Shown here piece by piece: positions 55,110-64,000 of a DNA stretch of 64,000 nucleotides (the first letter of the stretch is position 1; each line of letters begins with the position of its first letter). Made by a program: the position numbers and the translations under genes. The notes under the pieces were generated by a model, which saw only the letters and a program-made list of their open reading frames with translations, was not told the origin of the DNA and made no database searches. Source of the stretch: [Phormidium] sp. LEGE 05292 (lineage in GTDB: Bacteria; Cyanobacteriota; Cyanobacteriia; Cyanobacteriales; Aerosakkonemataceae); NCBI RefSeq assembly GCF_015207735.1, contig NZ_JADEWG010000022.1, forward strand, positions 1 through 64,000, given 5' to 3'.

Positions 55110-55526
55110 ATGGCTGACATTGTAGAAACCGCTACTCAAGCTGAATCTTTCAAAACTTTACTAACTTTAGTGGAAGCAGCAGGATTAGTAGATGTACTTA
55201 AAAATCCTGAAACCAAAACCGTTTTTGCTCCTACTGATGAGGCATTTGCTAAAATTCCCGCTACTACTGTAGCTTCTTTGATGGAGAACACTGCCAAACT
55301 GAAGCGAATTCTCATGTATCACGTTGTTGCTGGAGATGTTAGATCGGATGATCTTATCCAAATCAATGAAGCACCTACTTTTGAAGGGTCAGTATTAGCT
55401 ATTGATTCTTCAGATGGTGTAAAAGTGAATGATGCTAATGTTTTAAAACAAGATATTCTCGCAGACAACGGCGTTATTCATGTCATTGATACAGTATTAA
55501 TGCCTGCATTAGTAGCAGTTGAATAA
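55110..55526 (+). CDS. Fasciclin (FAS1) domain protein, first of tandem pair
   Basis: A 138-residue single FAS1 domain with KTVFAPTDEAFAKIP, then LKRILMYHVVAGDV and ADNGVIHVIDTVLMP, the H1 and H2 motifs. No signal peptide is visible, so it may be cytoplasmic or exported by another route. FAS1 proteins mediate adhesion or bind small molecules. It lies 50 bases from a second copy, from which it differs at many positions, so duplication is not recent. Confidence 0.92.
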   Translation: MADIVETATQAESFKTLLTLVEAAGLVDVLKNPETKTVFAPTDEAFAKIPATTVASLMENTAKLKRILMYHVVAGDVRSDDLIQINEAPTFEGSVLAIDSSDGVKVNDANVLKQDILADNGVIHVIDTVLMPALVAVE

Positions 55527-55576
55527 GTTGCCATAAGTTGTTCAACTAATTATCAAATCAAAAAAAGGTAAAACAA

Positions 55577-55981
55577 ATGGCAAACATTTTAGAAACAGCT
55601 GCTAAATCTGGCTCTTTTAAGACTTTAGTAGAAGCTGTGAAAGTTACTGGTTTAACTGATACTTTGAAAGGTGCTGGCCCATTTACTATTTTTGCTCCAA
55701 CTGATGAAGCTTTTGACAAATTGCCCACAGGAACTATCGATAAATTGTTGAGCGATATTCCCCAGTTAACTAAGATTCTCACATATCACATTATCGAAGG
55801 CAAAGTGATGTCAGAAGATGTGGTAAAACTAGATAAAACTACCACATTTGAAGGTTCGGATTTGAAAATTCATAACAATGGTGCTGTGATGGTGGGTGAT
55901 GCTGCGATCGTTCAGTCCGATTTAGAAGCTGATAACGGTGTCATTCATGCGATCGATACTGTTTTAATCCCGCAATATTAG
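55577..55981 (+). CDS. Fasciclin (FAS1) domain protein, second of tandem pair
   Basis: A 134-residue FAS1 domain with GPFTIFAPTDEAFDKLP, LTKILTYHIIEGKVM and ADNGVIHAIDTVLIP. It begins ANILETAAKSGSFKTLVEAV, parallel to its neighbour's DIVETATQAESFKTLLTLVE. AAAAGGT precedes the ATG. It is followed at 55998 by a palindrome of the GTAGAGACG family with a different centre. Confidence 0.92.
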   Translation: MANILETAAKSGSFKTLVEAVKVTGLTDTLKGAGPFTIFAPTDEAFDKLPTGTIDKLLSDIPQLTKILTYHIIEGKVMSEDVVKLDKTTTFEGSDLKIHNNGAVMVGDAAIVQSDLEADNGVIHAIDTVLIPQY

Positions 55982-55997
55982 GGATTGAAGAGACATT

Positions 55998-56025
55998 GTA
56001 GAGACGTTTCATGAAACGTCTCTAC
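55998..56025. repeat. Palindrome family copy 4, variant centre
   Basis: GTAGAGACGTTTCA is followed by its exact reverse complement TGAAACGTCTCTAC. The arms match copies 1 and 3, but the central bases differ on both sides in a complementary way. It starts 17 bases after the fasciclin stop. Confidence 0.85.
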
Positions 56026-56040
56026 TAACTCTTTCTTAGC

Positions 56041-56190
56041 CCCCTTTTGATCCCCCCTCCGCCCCCCTTACAAAGGGGGGAACCAGCGGAAGTTTCGCTA
56101 TTAACATCACGGGGGGGTTGGGGGGATCAAAACATTGTAATCACAGAGTTAGATTCCCCCTATCCCCCCTTACTCAAGGGGGGAACAAGG
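56041..56190. repeat. C/G-run repeats between fasciclin and amylase genes
   Basis: Alternating C and G runs: CCCCCTTTTGATCCCCCC, CCCCCTTACAAAGGGGGG, then GGGGGGATCAAAAC and CCCCCTTACTCAAGGGGGG. Several arms are complementary, so the block can fold into strong hairpins. Confidence 0.7.
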
Positions 56191-56236
56191 AACAAGAAAG
56201 AATTAATAACTAGCAAATTGAGTTACTAGAAAAACT

Positions 56237-57706
56237 CTATTCAATTGGGCCTAAAATAGAAGCCGATCGAGCAGGTAAATTCAAGCTTAATTGCTGGGAT
56301 TTTCCTGCTTCTTCATTCCAAGAAAATTCAGCTTCACCGTATAGTAATTGACTTGGTTGAGATTGCAAAGTTGTTACTTCAAAGCTGATATTTGCATCTG
56401 AAGTACCGACATTAACAGCAACAATTAATTTTTCATTTACCAAAATTCTGGCAAATACGTAAACTGTTCCTTCTGCGTACAAAATGTGATAGGAACCTGT
56501 ACGAAGTGCGGGATATTTATTCCGTAAAGCGATGAGTTTTTGGTGATATTTGAGAACGTAAACATCCCAGTGGGCTTCCATTGGAAAACCGCGCCGCGAG
56601 TCGGGGTCTAATTTCCCAGGTAAGCCAACTTCATCGCCATAATAAATGCTGGGAGCACCGGGAAATGTTAATAGTAAAACGGTTGCTAGTTCTACGCTGG
56701 CTTTGTCACCTTGGGCGATGGAAATTAATCGTGCTGTGTCATGACTAGCTAATAAATTAAGTTGGGTAAGTTGAATTTCCCAAGGGTAAAGTTGCAGCAA
56801 ATATTCAATTTTTTCGCCGTATTCTTTGGCGAATAAAGGCGGGTAAGGATCGTAAGAACGGTCTTGTACTTGAGAAATGTCTACACGATCGCCAGCCGTA
56901 AAAGCAATAGTTGGCGCAGCAAATAAGTAATTCATTACTCCGTCAAATTGAGTACCATCTAACCATTCGCGGGAGTCTCCCCAAACTTCACCAACTATGT
57001 AAGCTTCGGGGTTGATGGCTTTAACGCGATCGCGAAATTCTTGCCAAAAACCAGGAGTTTTTATTTCAAAAGGTACATCTAATCGCCAGCCATCAATGCC
57101 AAATTTAATCCAATATTCGGCAATTTCCATGATGTATTCGCGCACTTCGGGATTGTCATGATTAAATACTGGCAAAGCGCGATTTCCTGCCCAACCAACA
57201 TAATTTGCTGGATACTCTCCATTGTAAGCAGATACAGGCCAACCTTCAACTTTAAACCAATCCACCCAAGGAGAATGTGGGCCATTTTCTAACACATCAT
57301 GAAAGAAGAAAAAGCCTCGGCTAGAATGATTAAATACCCCGTCCAACACAACTTTAATATCCCGTTTGTGGGCAGCATCTAGTAATTCTTTAAAAGCCGG
57401 ATTTCCCCCCAACATTGGATCTACTTGGTAATAATCATGAGTATGGTATCGGTGGTTACTGGCAGATTGAAAAATGGGGGTAAAATATACAGCATTAATG
57501 CCCAAATCCTGCAAGTAATCCAACTGTTCGATCGCACCCCACAAATCACCACCTTTATAACCTTGGAGTGTTGGCATATCATCCCAAGCTTCCCAAGAGG
57601 CGTTTCTCAAAAGTCGTTTGTGAGGCTGTTTGCTGCGAGCAAACCGATCCGGAAAAATTTGATAAAAAACTGCGTGTTTAACCCAATCTGGAGTGTTTAT
57701 CTGCAT
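56237..57706 (-). CDS. Glycoside hydrolase family 13 (alpha-amylase/neopullulanase-like)
   Basis: A 489-residue GH13 enzyme. Conserved regions are INAVYFTPIF, VVLDGVFNHSS, GWRLDVPFEI (nucleophile Asp, about 210), IVGEVWGD (acid Glu, about 238) and LLASHDTARL (third Asp, about 322). The start WVKHAVFYQIFPDRFARS and YKGGDLWGAIEQLDYLQDLG match neopullulanase/cyclomaltodextrinase enzymes, but the usual N-terminal beta domain of about 120 residues is missing. No signal peptide is seen, so it likely acts on cytoplasmic maltodextrins or glycogen fragments. Confidence 0.92.
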   Translation of the reverse strand: MQINTPDWVKHAVFYQIFPDRFARSKQPHKRLLRNASWEAWDDMPTLQGYKGGDLWGAIEQLDYLQDLGINAVYFTPIFQSASNHRYHTHDYYQVDPMLGGNPAFKELLDAAHKRDIKVVLDGVFNHSSRGFFFFHDVLENGPHSPWVDWFKVEGWPVSAYNGEYPANYVGWAGNRALPVFNHDNPEVREYIMEIAEYWIKFGIDGWRLDVPFEIKTPGFWQEFRDRVKAINPEAYIVGEVWGDSREWLDGTQFDGVMNYLFAAPTIAFTAGDRVDISQVQDRSYDPYPPLFAKEYGEKIEYLLQLYPWEIQLTQLNLLASHDTARLISIAQGDKASVELATVLLLTFPGAPSIYYGDEVGLPGKLDPDSRRGFPMEAHWDVYVLKYHQKLIALRNKYPALRTGSYHILYAEGTVYVFARILVNEKLIVAVNVGTSDANISFEVTTLQSQPSQLLYGEAEFSWNEEAGKSQQLSLNLPARSASILGPIE

Positions 57707-57864
57707 AATTAATCTGCTAGCTCTCTATTTTAAGTTACAGCTATTTGCTGTTATTTGATTCCTACTTTTGATAGAAAACTTTTATATATAATTGGATATC
57801 AAAGTGATTGACTGCGGTCGATCGCTAATGATTTAATAAGAGTAAGTGTAAAAAAATACCATCA

Positions 57865-60849
57865 ATGGTTAACGTTTTAAATCAGGGTGACGATGACTTA
57901 GTTTCGCTAGATTATAGCGATTTATTACAAAAAATTTCTCAAGTATTAAGTAATCAAACCGTATTTAAATTATCAGGAAGCGATCGCTTAATAATTGACA
58001 TTGACGAAGTAGCGAATCAAGTAGCTAATTTACAGGTACAAAGTCCGCTGACATCTGCGATCGGAGTGCGATCGGCAACGATTAAATTTACGCCAAAATT
58101 CCGGGAAACTTTTCCTAATTTAGTCCGCAATATTCGCGATCGTATCCAACAAACATTAACAGCTACTTTAGGAGAAAACAAATCCCTTCCCGAATTTGTC
58201 AGCAGTTTAACCACTCCTCTCGCATCTTTTCAGGGAAAAAACAACAAATTAGATTTTATTTTTGCCTTCGATCAAGCAACTCCCAATTTACAAAAGCAAA
58301 AACTAACTTTAGATCGTCAAACTCCCGGTAGTGCTTCCTTACTAAAATTACATAAACTCACAATTAAAGTCCACAATACTAATCAATTTACCCAACAACT
58401 TCAACAAGGTTTAGCAAATTATATCGAAACAAAAGCGGAAAGTGATAGTGAAGTTGAAGAGTTAAACGACATTCTCCAAGGAATGTTGCGAAATGATTTA
58501 TCTGACTTTTATCGACTGCAAAGAATTGTCGATACTGAAACTTTGGGAAAACTCAAAAAAGAAGCAAAAATCAGATATTTAGAATATCTCAGAGACAATA
58601 ATGAAATCGCCGATTCCCCGGCAAAAATTTATCTCGAAGATTTGATTCGCCGTTTAAGATTAATTGAAACTTACATTAATGAGAATAAAGCTGATGCTGA
58701 GTACGAAGTTAACTATGCTGGTGCAAGGATTAATTACAAAGAGGTATTTTCCACAGCAGACGTTTTAGACGCTTTACCAATCATTCCCATAATTACCGGA
58801 AACTTGGGAGAAAGTACAGATCAAAATCAAGGAGAAAGACAGTTTGTTTTTGGGATTAAAATGAAGTTTAATAACCCAGTGCAAGCACTCAGCGGGGAAG
58901 AAGTTTTTGAGCATAATTTGAATTTAATTGATCCGGAAAGTGAAGAACATCAAAAAGAACTGCAAAACAAACCAAACTTTGGTGCAAAGGTACTCAGACT
59001 ATTTTTATTATACTTTTTTGTCTTTGCTTGCCCTAATCCGAACGAAGCGGGTTATCATCCAAACAATGACCTAAATTACGATCCGATCGCTGCTTTTGCA
59101 AGAATAATGGTTACACTTCGCGGATCGGATGAAGAAGCAAAGAAAAAGCTTTTTAAAGGCATGATTCGCGGATTTAAGGATTATAAAGTAATCGATAAAA
59201 TTAATGCTTTGAAAGCATTACTCAAAGATTTAATTAAAAGACAAACTGTTTTACCTACAAGAAACTATCCGCTACAGATTAGCGTTAGGAAAGGAATTTT
59301 AGAGCAAGATATCGACAGTATTTTCAACAAACTAAGTTTTTTCAATGAAGTTTTAGCGAACAATCCTAAAGAATGCTTGAGATACATTTCTATTGGTGAA
59401 TCTTATATTGATAACAATGCGCTTTGTCAATTACCTGGGAGTATCACGATTGAAGATATCCGCTATTTTTCTAGCGAAGAACGTCAAGAATTTCGCATGA
59501 AATTCGATATCGAAAACATCGATACTTTACCAGTAATTTTGGTTCCGAAACAAGACAAATCTAGGGAAGTATATCGAGAGTCTTTTAGTAAGAATAAATT
59601 AATTATTTTTCCCTTCAACAATCGACGTTTAGACGAAAATAAGCAGGGTTTAAACTCAACTCAAGCTTTTATTTATCGTTTTACATTCTCCTTGCTGGCG
59701 TATCTTTGCTTAAATATTTTATTGGAAGCTACACCAAAGAGTTTATTTGTACCGATGGTGAGATTGCACGAAGGCGATCGCCAAAATCCCGCACCTTCCG
59801 AAAAATTTGTCGCCAATCTTAGCAAAACATTATCTCATTTATTGAGCGAAAAACATCGAGTAACTTCTCAAGGTTTCCGAGTCAAAAACTTGAATAGCTT
59901 CAAAATAAATAATGGGTTATATTCCCTCTATTCCGTATTGCCAAAAAAATTCCGCTTTAGCAATCCTAATGATACTCCCCAGTTAGAAAAACTAGCAATT
60001 ATTGTTGTTTCCAGCTTAGAAAGCGACGCGAGAACAGGTAACAGAAATCGCTTAAATCGCATCTCTAATTTAATAGGAGAAGTAGTCACTGTCAACCGCA
60101 AAAACAACGGTGTGATTGGTTTAGAAATTATCCAAACCTTTTCTGATAATTATTACAACGATCGCTTGTATCGAGACCCACCAATTCTTTTAGACACAGT
60201 AAACAATCTCTATGAAGCTGGATATCGACACTTTGTATATATTGCCAAAGCACCTTACACAAGTAGCTTACATATAACCCAAACAGATGAAGATGAAGGA
60301 TTATATTTTATGTCCCCAAAACTAGTTGAAGAATTGAGGGGAAATCGCCACGACATTAACATTTATCCGGTATTTTTTGATAAATATTATGTGAAAAAAT
60401 CCCAAACTCTAAAGTCAAAATCTTTTTACATTCAAGATACTGGACAATTACTAAATCTTGCAGAAGATCCCTGTCACCAAGCAATTGTTTTCTTCAATCT
60501 TTTTAACGGAATCACAGTGGGTAAAGGGGACGATCGCTTTTACAACGGCGTAATTTCCTACTCTACACTAATCGGTATTTACCCAGGAGTTTTGGACGAT
60601 CGAGAAATCCGACAAGCTTTAATGAATGATGATAGTACCTTGAAAAATGACATTCTCCAATACCTCACACTCTTTCACTTTTCCCGATTTGAAAAAGACA
60701 AAGATATTAGCTTAAAACTCGACCCTTATCAAAACATTATTGGCGACGAAGCATTCAGTAAATTGTCTGTCTTTAACCATAGTAGAGGCGAGGTTGAATT
60801 TAACTCATTGGCATTTTTAACCGAAGTTAAACAATATTTAAACCCTTAG
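57865..60849 (+). CDS. Large protein of unknown family (994 residues)
   Basis: I do not recognise this protein. It has no signal peptide and is largely charged and mixed alpha/beta. Hydrophobic stretches occur at about 372-388 (VLRLFLLYFFVFACPNP) and 602-625 (IYRFTFSLLAYLCLNILLEA), the latter possibly a buried helix. Residues 1-330 are helix-rich (DSEVEELNDILQGMLRNDL). The region from about 700 shows alternating strands and helices: KLAIIVVSSLESD, VIGLEIIQTFSDNY, LYEAGYRHFVYIAKAP, INIYPVFFDKYY and VISYSTLIGIYPGVLDDREI. The gene uses HIP1-type GCGATCGC like its neighbours, so it is not an obvious recent import. No partner gene is adjacent. Confidence 0.8.
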   Translation: MVNVLNQGDDDLVSLDYSDLLQKISQVLSNQTVFKLSGSDRLIIDIDEVANQVANLQVQSPLTSAIGVRSATIKFTPKFRETFPNLVRNIRDRIQQTLTATLGENKSLPEFVSSLTTPLASFQGKNNKLDFIFAFDQATPNLQKQKLTLDRQTPGSASLLKLHKLTIKVHNTNQFTQQLQQGLANYIETKAESDSEVEELNDILQGMLRNDLSDFYRLQRIVDTETLGKLKKEAKIRYLEYLRDNNEIADSPAKIYLEDLIRRLRLIETYINENKADAEYEVNYAGARINYKEVFSTADVLDALPIIPIITGNLGESTDQNQGERQFVFGIKMKFNNPVQALSGEEVFEHNLNLIDPESEEHQKELQNKPNFGAKVLRLFLLYFFVFACPNPNEAGYHPNNDLNYDPIAAFARIMVTLRGSDEEAKKKLFKGMIRGFKDYKVIDKINALKALLKDLIKRQTVLPTRNYPLQISVRKGILEQDIDSIFNKLSFFNEVLANNPKECLRYISIGESYIDNNALCQLPGSITIEDIRYFSSEERQEFRMKFDIENIDTLPVILVPKQDKSREVYRESFSKNKLIIFPFNNRRLDENKQGLNSTQAFIYRFTFSLLAYLCLNILLEATPKSLFVPMVRLHEGDRQNPAPSEKFVANLSKTLSHLLSEKHRVTSQGFRVKNLNSFKINNGLYSLYSVLPKKFRFSNPNDTPQLEKLAIIVVSSLESDARTGNRNRLNRISNLIGEVVTVNRKNNGVIGLEIIQTFSDNYYNDRLYRDPPILLDTVNNLYEAGYRHFVYIAKAPYTSSLHITQTDEDEGLYFMSPKLVEELRGNRHDINIYPVFFDKYYVKKSQTLKSKSFYIQDTGQLLNLAEDPCHQAIVFFNLFNGITVGKGDDRFYNGVISYSTLIGIYPGVLDDREIRQALMNDDSTLKNDILQYLTLFHFSRFEKDKDISLKLDPYQNIIGDEAFSKLSVFNHSRGEVEFNSLAFLTEVKQYLNP

Positions 60850-61136
60850 TTTGTAGGGTGCGTCAAATACAAATGCGAGAAAAAATTTATACAGATAGAT
60901 ATTTGTTAACTTCCAATGAGTTAAATGTGCTAAATTTGATTCTGTCTAAAAAAGACTAATAACGGTGATTTAAAGTGTACCAAGCTTTGGTTTTAATAAT
61001 GTTGAGTCGAGCTACTTGTGCTAATATTTGAGCATATAAATGCACTCGAACCTAAGTGGAGGCAGAAAATAATAGAAAGAAAGATACCCAATAGTTGATT
61101 ATATAAAGAGCGATCGCCATCTCCACAACTACCTCT
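60850..61136. other. Spacer after the unknown large gene
   Basis: AT-rich, with no open frame of note and no clear terminator. A short 61.1-kb HIP-like GAGCGATCGC site is the only recognisable motif. It continues into the Uma2 tail fragment and a tandem 9-bp repeat before glgC. Confidence 0.5.
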
Positions 61137-61250
61137 TTACAATGTATTCGGATCGATTCCCCTCTCCTCCAACTTAGCTAAAAGATCCTGAAGTTGTTGT
61201 TGTCTTTCTCTGGCTATTTCTTCCGGCATTTTATATCTATTTTCTGCCCC
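61137..61250 (-). pseudogene. C-terminal tail fragment of a Uma2-type gene
   Basis: The minus strand encodes [20 protein letters not shown] followed by ERGIDPNTL and a stop. Such Arg/Gln/Glu coiled tails ending in ...RGIDPNTL are typical of the C terminus of Uma2 proteins. Everything before it is missing: upstream lies a 9-bp tandem repeat. An open frame through the repeat adds [11 protein letters not shown], which is an artefact of the repeat. Confidence 0.55.
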
Positions 61251-61278
61251 TGGAGCCCCTGGAGCCCCTGGAGCCCCC
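61248..61278. repeat. 9-bp tandem repeat (CTGGAGCCC)
   Basis: Three consecutive CTGGAGCCC units between the Uma2 remnant and glgC. Read on the minus strand it gives a collagen-like GAP repeat, with no evidence that it is translated. Confidence 0.8.
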
Positions 61279-61386
61279 CTGCGGGTAACTCCAAAAAAAT
61301 GCCCAGTTCCTCCTTTTCCCCCTTGCCAACTGTTCCCCACAGTCCGACACTGGACTTGGGAACGTTTGGCAGTGAGAGGTTTTTTT

Positions 61387-62676
61387 GTGAAAAGAGTTTT
61401 ATCTGTTATTCTCGGTGGCGGCGCAGGGACTCGTCTTTACCCCCTAACCAAACTACGCGCCAAGCCAGCAGTACCCTTAGCAGGGAAATATCGCCTCATC
61501 GATATTCCCGTAAGTAACTGCATCAACTCAGAAATTTACAAAATCTACGTCCTGACTCAATTTAACTCTGCCTCACTCAACCGTCATATTGCCCGCGCAT
61601 ACAACTTTGCTGGCTTCACTGATGGGTTTGTAGAAGTACTAGCTGCCCAGCAAACACCGGAAAACCCTAACTGGTTCCAAGGTACGGCTGACGCAGTTCG
61701 TCAATATATGTGGCTATTCCAAGAGTGGGATGTGGATGAATATTTAATCCTTTCGGGAGATCACCTCTACCGGATGGACTATCGTTTGTTCGTGCAACGT
61801 CACCGCGAAACCAACGCCGATATCACCATCTCCGTTGTGCCGATGGACGAAAAACGTGCCTCGGACTTCGGTTTAATGAAAATTGACGACAACGGTAGAG
61901 TAGTTGACTTTAGCGAAAAGCCCAAAGGTGAAGCCCTCAAACAAATGCAGGTGGACACCAAGGTTTTGGGGCTGACGGCAGAAGAAGCTGTAAAAATGCC
62001 CTACATCGCTTCTATGGGGATCTATGTCTTTAAAAAAGATGTGTTGTTGGAACTGCTAAAAGCATACCCAGACAGTACAGACTTCGGTAAGGAAATTATT
62101 CCCGCATCATCGAAAGATCACAACGTTCAAGCTTACCTATTTAACGGGTATTGGGAAGATATCGGAACCATTGAAGCGTTCTACGATGCCAACTTAGCCT
62201 TAACCAGACAACCCCGCCCGCCCTTTAGCTTCTACGACGAAACTGCCCCCATATACACTCGTGCTCGTTACCTACCACCAACAAAATTGTTAGATTGTAA
62301 TGTAACGGAATCGATGATTGGAGAAGGCTGTATCTTAAAAAATTGCCGCATCGCTCATTCAGTATTGGGAGTGCGAAGTCGTGTAGAAGCTGGTTGTTTA
62401 ATCGAAGATGCCCTAATTATGGGGGCAGACTTTTACCAACCTTTTAGCGAACGGGAATCTGATTGCCATCATACTCAAGTCCCATTAGGCATCGGCGCAA
62501 ACACCACAATTCGGCGTGCGATCGTTGACAAAAATGCCCACATCGGTTGTGATGTCCAAATTATCAACAAAGACAATGTACAAGAAGCCGATCGCGAAAA
62601 CCTCGGATTCTATATCCGTAGCGGCATCGTCGTTGTCTTGAAAAATGCCGTTATTCCCGATGGCACAATCATTTAG
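61387..62676 (+). CDS. glgC: Glucose-1-phosphate adenylyltransferase (ADP-glucose pyrophosphorylase)
   Basis: The 429-residue enzyme makes ADP-glucose, the committed step of glycogen synthesis, under 3-phosphoglycerate/phosphate control. The N-terminal pyrophosphorylase motif is [19 protein letters not shown], followed by [45 protein letters not shown] (catalytic Asp) and [10 protein letters not shown]-terminal beta-helix repeats end in [19 protein letters not shown], with activator lysines. The start is GTG 61387, preceded by GAGAGG; it gives the family N terminus ([10 protein letters not shown]). In-frame TTG 61366 would add seven extra residues. The TAG stop begins a heptamer repeat. Confidence 0.96.
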   Translation: MKRVLSVILGGGAGTRLYPLTKLRAKPAVPLAGKYRLIDIPVSNCINSEIYKIYVLTQFNSASLNRHIARAYNFAGFTDGFVEVLAAQQTPENPNWFQGTADAVRQYMWLFQEWDVDEYLILSGDHLYRMDYRLFVQRHRETNADITISVVPMDEKRASDFGLMKIDDNGRVVDFSEKPKGEALKQMQVDTKVLGLTAEEAVKMPYIASMGIYVFKKDVLLELLKAYPDSTDFGKEIIPASSKDHNVQAYLFNGYWEDIGTIEAFYDANLALTRQPRPPFSFYDETAPIYTRARYLPPTKLLDCNVTESMIGEGCILKNCRIAHSVLGVRSRVEAGCLIEDALIMGADFYQPFSERESDCHHTQVPLGIGANTTIRRAIVDKNAHIGCDVQIINKDNVQEADRENLGFYIRSGIVVVLKNAVIPDGTII

Positions 62677-62778
62677 TCATTAGTCATTGGTCATTGGTCA
62701 TTGGTCATTGGTTATTGGTTATTGGTCATTGGTGAAGAGGTTAGCAAATAACAAATGACAAATGGCAATTGACCAATG
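62674..62778. repeat. Heptamer repeat TCATTGG with inverted copies
   Basis: TAGTCATTAGTCATTGGTCA units continue with TCATTGG and TTATTGG; an inverted set (AAATGAC, CAATGAC) follows at about 62750-62778. Together they form a long hairpin between glgC and the kinase gene. The block contains the glgC stop and the next start codon. Confidence 0.85.
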
Positions 62779-63273
62779 ACAAAACTAATTCTTTTGATTG
62801 GGCTTCCTGGTAGCGGTAAATCTACCCTAGCCCAAAAGCTAATCGCAGAACCGCCCCAAAGTTTGTTAATTTCTACAGACAGGATTCGGGGTCAACTGTT
62901 TGGAGATGAAGCTATCCAGGGCCCTTGGTTGCTAGTTTGGCGTGAGTTACAGCGACAACTACAACAAGCTGCCCTAGCAATTAACCAAGCACAAGCCACC
63001 GTCGCCATTTACGATGCTACCAATGCCGCACGTCGCCAACGCAAAGATGCGATCGCCCTTTGCCGCGAAACAGGCTTTACCCACATCACCGGAATATGGT
63101 TCGATACTCCCATCTGGCTTTGCCTCTGGCGCAACCGTCGTCGCCAGCGTCAAGTCCCCGAAGAAGTCATTTTCCGAATGTCTCGTCAATTACGCGATGC
63201 GCCCCCAGCTTTGCTAGATGGATTCGATCAGTTAATTCGCTACCATCTTGACGAATTCACAATTGTGGAATAA
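62776..63273 (+). CDS. P-loop kinase / AAA_33-type ATPase
   Basis: The 165-residue protein has Walker A LIGLPGSGKSTLAQKL, then LLISTDRIRGQLFGDE and YDATNAARRQRKDAI, as in polynucleotide-kinase-like and zeta-toxin-like small kinases. A lid Arg cluster follows (WRNRRRQRQVPEEVI). The substrate is unknown. The ATG lies inside an inverted heptamer repeat (CCAATGAC) and has no Shine-Dalgarno, so the N-terminal Met may be recruited from repeat DNA; the catalytic core starts only two residues later. Confidence 0.85.
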   Translation: MTKLILLIGLPGSGKSTLAQKLIAEPPQSLLISTDRIRGQLFGDEAIQGPWLLVWRELQRQLQQAALAINQAQATVAIYDATNAARRQRKDAIALCRETGFTHITGIWFDTPIWLCLWRNRRRQRQVPEEVIFRMSRQLRDAPPALLDGFDQLIRYHLDEFTIVE

Positions 63274-63497
63274 CCGTACCAAACCGAACTTGCAGTCATA
63301 ATCTATTTAAATGCACAATAAAAATGAGACCATGTATACACCTATTCCTGACCATATTTTTATTCTCACTAAATGCTCGAACCATACTTAACTGGAAAGT
63401 CTAAAATTAAAAAACTCTCCCGCAAAAAATCATCTTCAGCCCATAATAAATCAAGACAAAATTACCACTAATATTTACTTTATAGGAGACAAACTAA

Positions 63498-64000
63498 ATG
63501 GCTACCACTGACTTTAAAGACTATTATGCCGTCCTGGGAGTAAGTAAAACCGCTAGCGCCGACGAAATCAAAAAAGTTTACCGTCGCCTAGCACGTAAAT
63601 ATCACCCAGACATGAACCCTGGCAACAAACAAGCCGAAGCCAGTTTCAAAGAAGTTACCGAAGCCTACGAAGTCCTTTCCGACCCCGATAAACGCAAAAA
63701 ATACGACCAATTCGGTCAATACTGGAAACAAGCTGACCAAGCATGGTCAGGTGCTGGTGGTGCAGGCGCACCAGGAGTCGATTTTAACGGCTTTGACTTC
63801 AGTCAGTACGGTAGTTTTGACGAATTCATCAACGAATTATTAGGTCGCTACAGCACAGGAACTACTGGAACTGGAACTGGAACTGGTGCTAGACGTTCCA
63901 CTAATCGAGGTTACGGCTATCGCACCAGCCCAGGTGGGTCTACTGGTTTTGGTGGTGGCGGTTTTAGCGGCTTTGATGGCTTTGATAATCAAACAACAAA
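63498..64000 (+). CDS. DnaJ/CbpA-type J-domain protein, cut by the window edge
   Basis: The gene starts at ATG 63498 after AGGAGA and is open to the end of the window (167 codons seen). Residues 8-72 form a J domain with the HPD motif at 36-38 (KYHPDMNPG), which stimulates DnaK ATPase. A Gly/Phe-rich stretch follows ([15 protein letters not shown]), then a short Thr/Gly repeat (GTTGTGTGTGA). There is no sign yet of the zinc-finger domain, so a CbpA-like type is more likely than full DnaJ. The C-terminal substrate domain lies beyond the window. Confidence 0.9.
   Translation, partial: MATTDFKDYYAVLGVSKTASADEIKKVYRRLARKYHPDMNPGNKQAEASFKEVTEAYEVLSDPDKRKKYDQFGQYWKQADQAWSGAGGAGAPGVDFNGFDFSQYGSFDEFINELLGRYSTGTTGTGTGTGARRSTNRGYGYRTSPGGSTGFGGGGFSGFDGFDNQTT

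Noticed and set aside
61137-61340. Collagen-like protein with [11 protein letters not shown]
   Set aside because: The Gly-Ala-Pro run is just the 9-bp tandem repeat read in one frame; only the C-terminal tail resembles a real protein family (Uma2).

Overview
This window is a stretch of cyanobacterial chromosome. It carries the full kaiA-kaiB-kaiC clock cluster, phosphoribulokinase, ferredoxin-NADP reductase with the phycobilisome-linker domain, ADP-glucose pyrophosphorylase, homoserine dehydrogenase and a cyanobacterial PEP-CTERM protein. GCGATCGC (HIP1) octamers recur (for example 8157-8164 and 45191-45198), and AT-rich intergenic DNA is filled with short tandem heptamers and palindromes. 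This pattern is typical of large-genome filamentous cyanobacteria (Oscillatoriales/Nostocales type); I cannot assign a genus. No rRNA, prophage or CRISPR array is visible. The only mobile gene is a solitary TnpB, and a few gene fragments are present.

Layout: (1) 1-2.7 kb, a radical SAM protein and a PEP-CTERM surface protein. (2) 3-11.7 kb, a multi-PAS sensor kinase, mtnA, a pilin-like protein, a Uma2 nuclease, an orphan sugar-type ABC ATPase, an HD hydrolase and a small membrane protein. (3) 12.4-23.8 kb, typA, an alpha/beta hydrolase with a degenerate Nudix protein, pilT, a DUF58 protein, ndbB, MgtC, a small DUF7219-like protein, an MBL-fold protein, a site-2 protease and tRNA-Arg(CCG). (4) 23.8-27 kb, a SIR2 deacylase, TnpB and a repeat-rich spacer. 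(5) 27.2-34 kb, kaiCBA on the minus strand, divergent from a CBS/histidine kinase/pseudo-receiver protein. (6) 34.3-39.7 kb, an NrdG-like radical SAM protein, a TerB-dynamin GTPase, an orphan antitoxin-like protein and a membrane/coiled-coil protein. (7) 39.9-45 kb, prk, petH, a vapBC-type pair and hom. (8) 45-57.7 kb, a 2Fe-2S ferredoxin, an SLH protein, a thiamine-diphosphate decarboxylase, a DUF697 GTPase, TraX, panE, a second PRK-like kinase, an ABC ATPase, two fasciclin proteins and a GH13 amylase. (9) 57.9-64 kb, a 994-residue protein I do not recognise, glgC, a P-loop kinase and the start of a DnaJ gene cut by the window edge.

Carbon metabolism is the main functional thread: prk (Calvin cycle), petH (NADPH supply), glgC (glycogen synthesis), a GH13 enzyme (glucan breakdown) and a pyruvate/indolepyruvate-type decarboxylase (overflow or fermentation), with the Kai clock nearby. 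Most genes are single transcription units. The only tight pairs are the alpha/beta hydrolase with the Nudix protein and the VapB/VapC-type pair, both joined by TAATG overlaps.

The most notable observations are: the unknown 994-residue protein; the CBS-kinase-pseudo-receiver protein divergent from kaiABC; a palindrome family found just downstream of four genes, with a compensatory change at its centre; short tandem repeats that supply or abut the termini of at least five genes and have entered an ABC ATPase in frame; three Uma2-type loci in different states of decay; and a TnpB whose ribosome-binding site lies in a hairpin in front of a TTG start.
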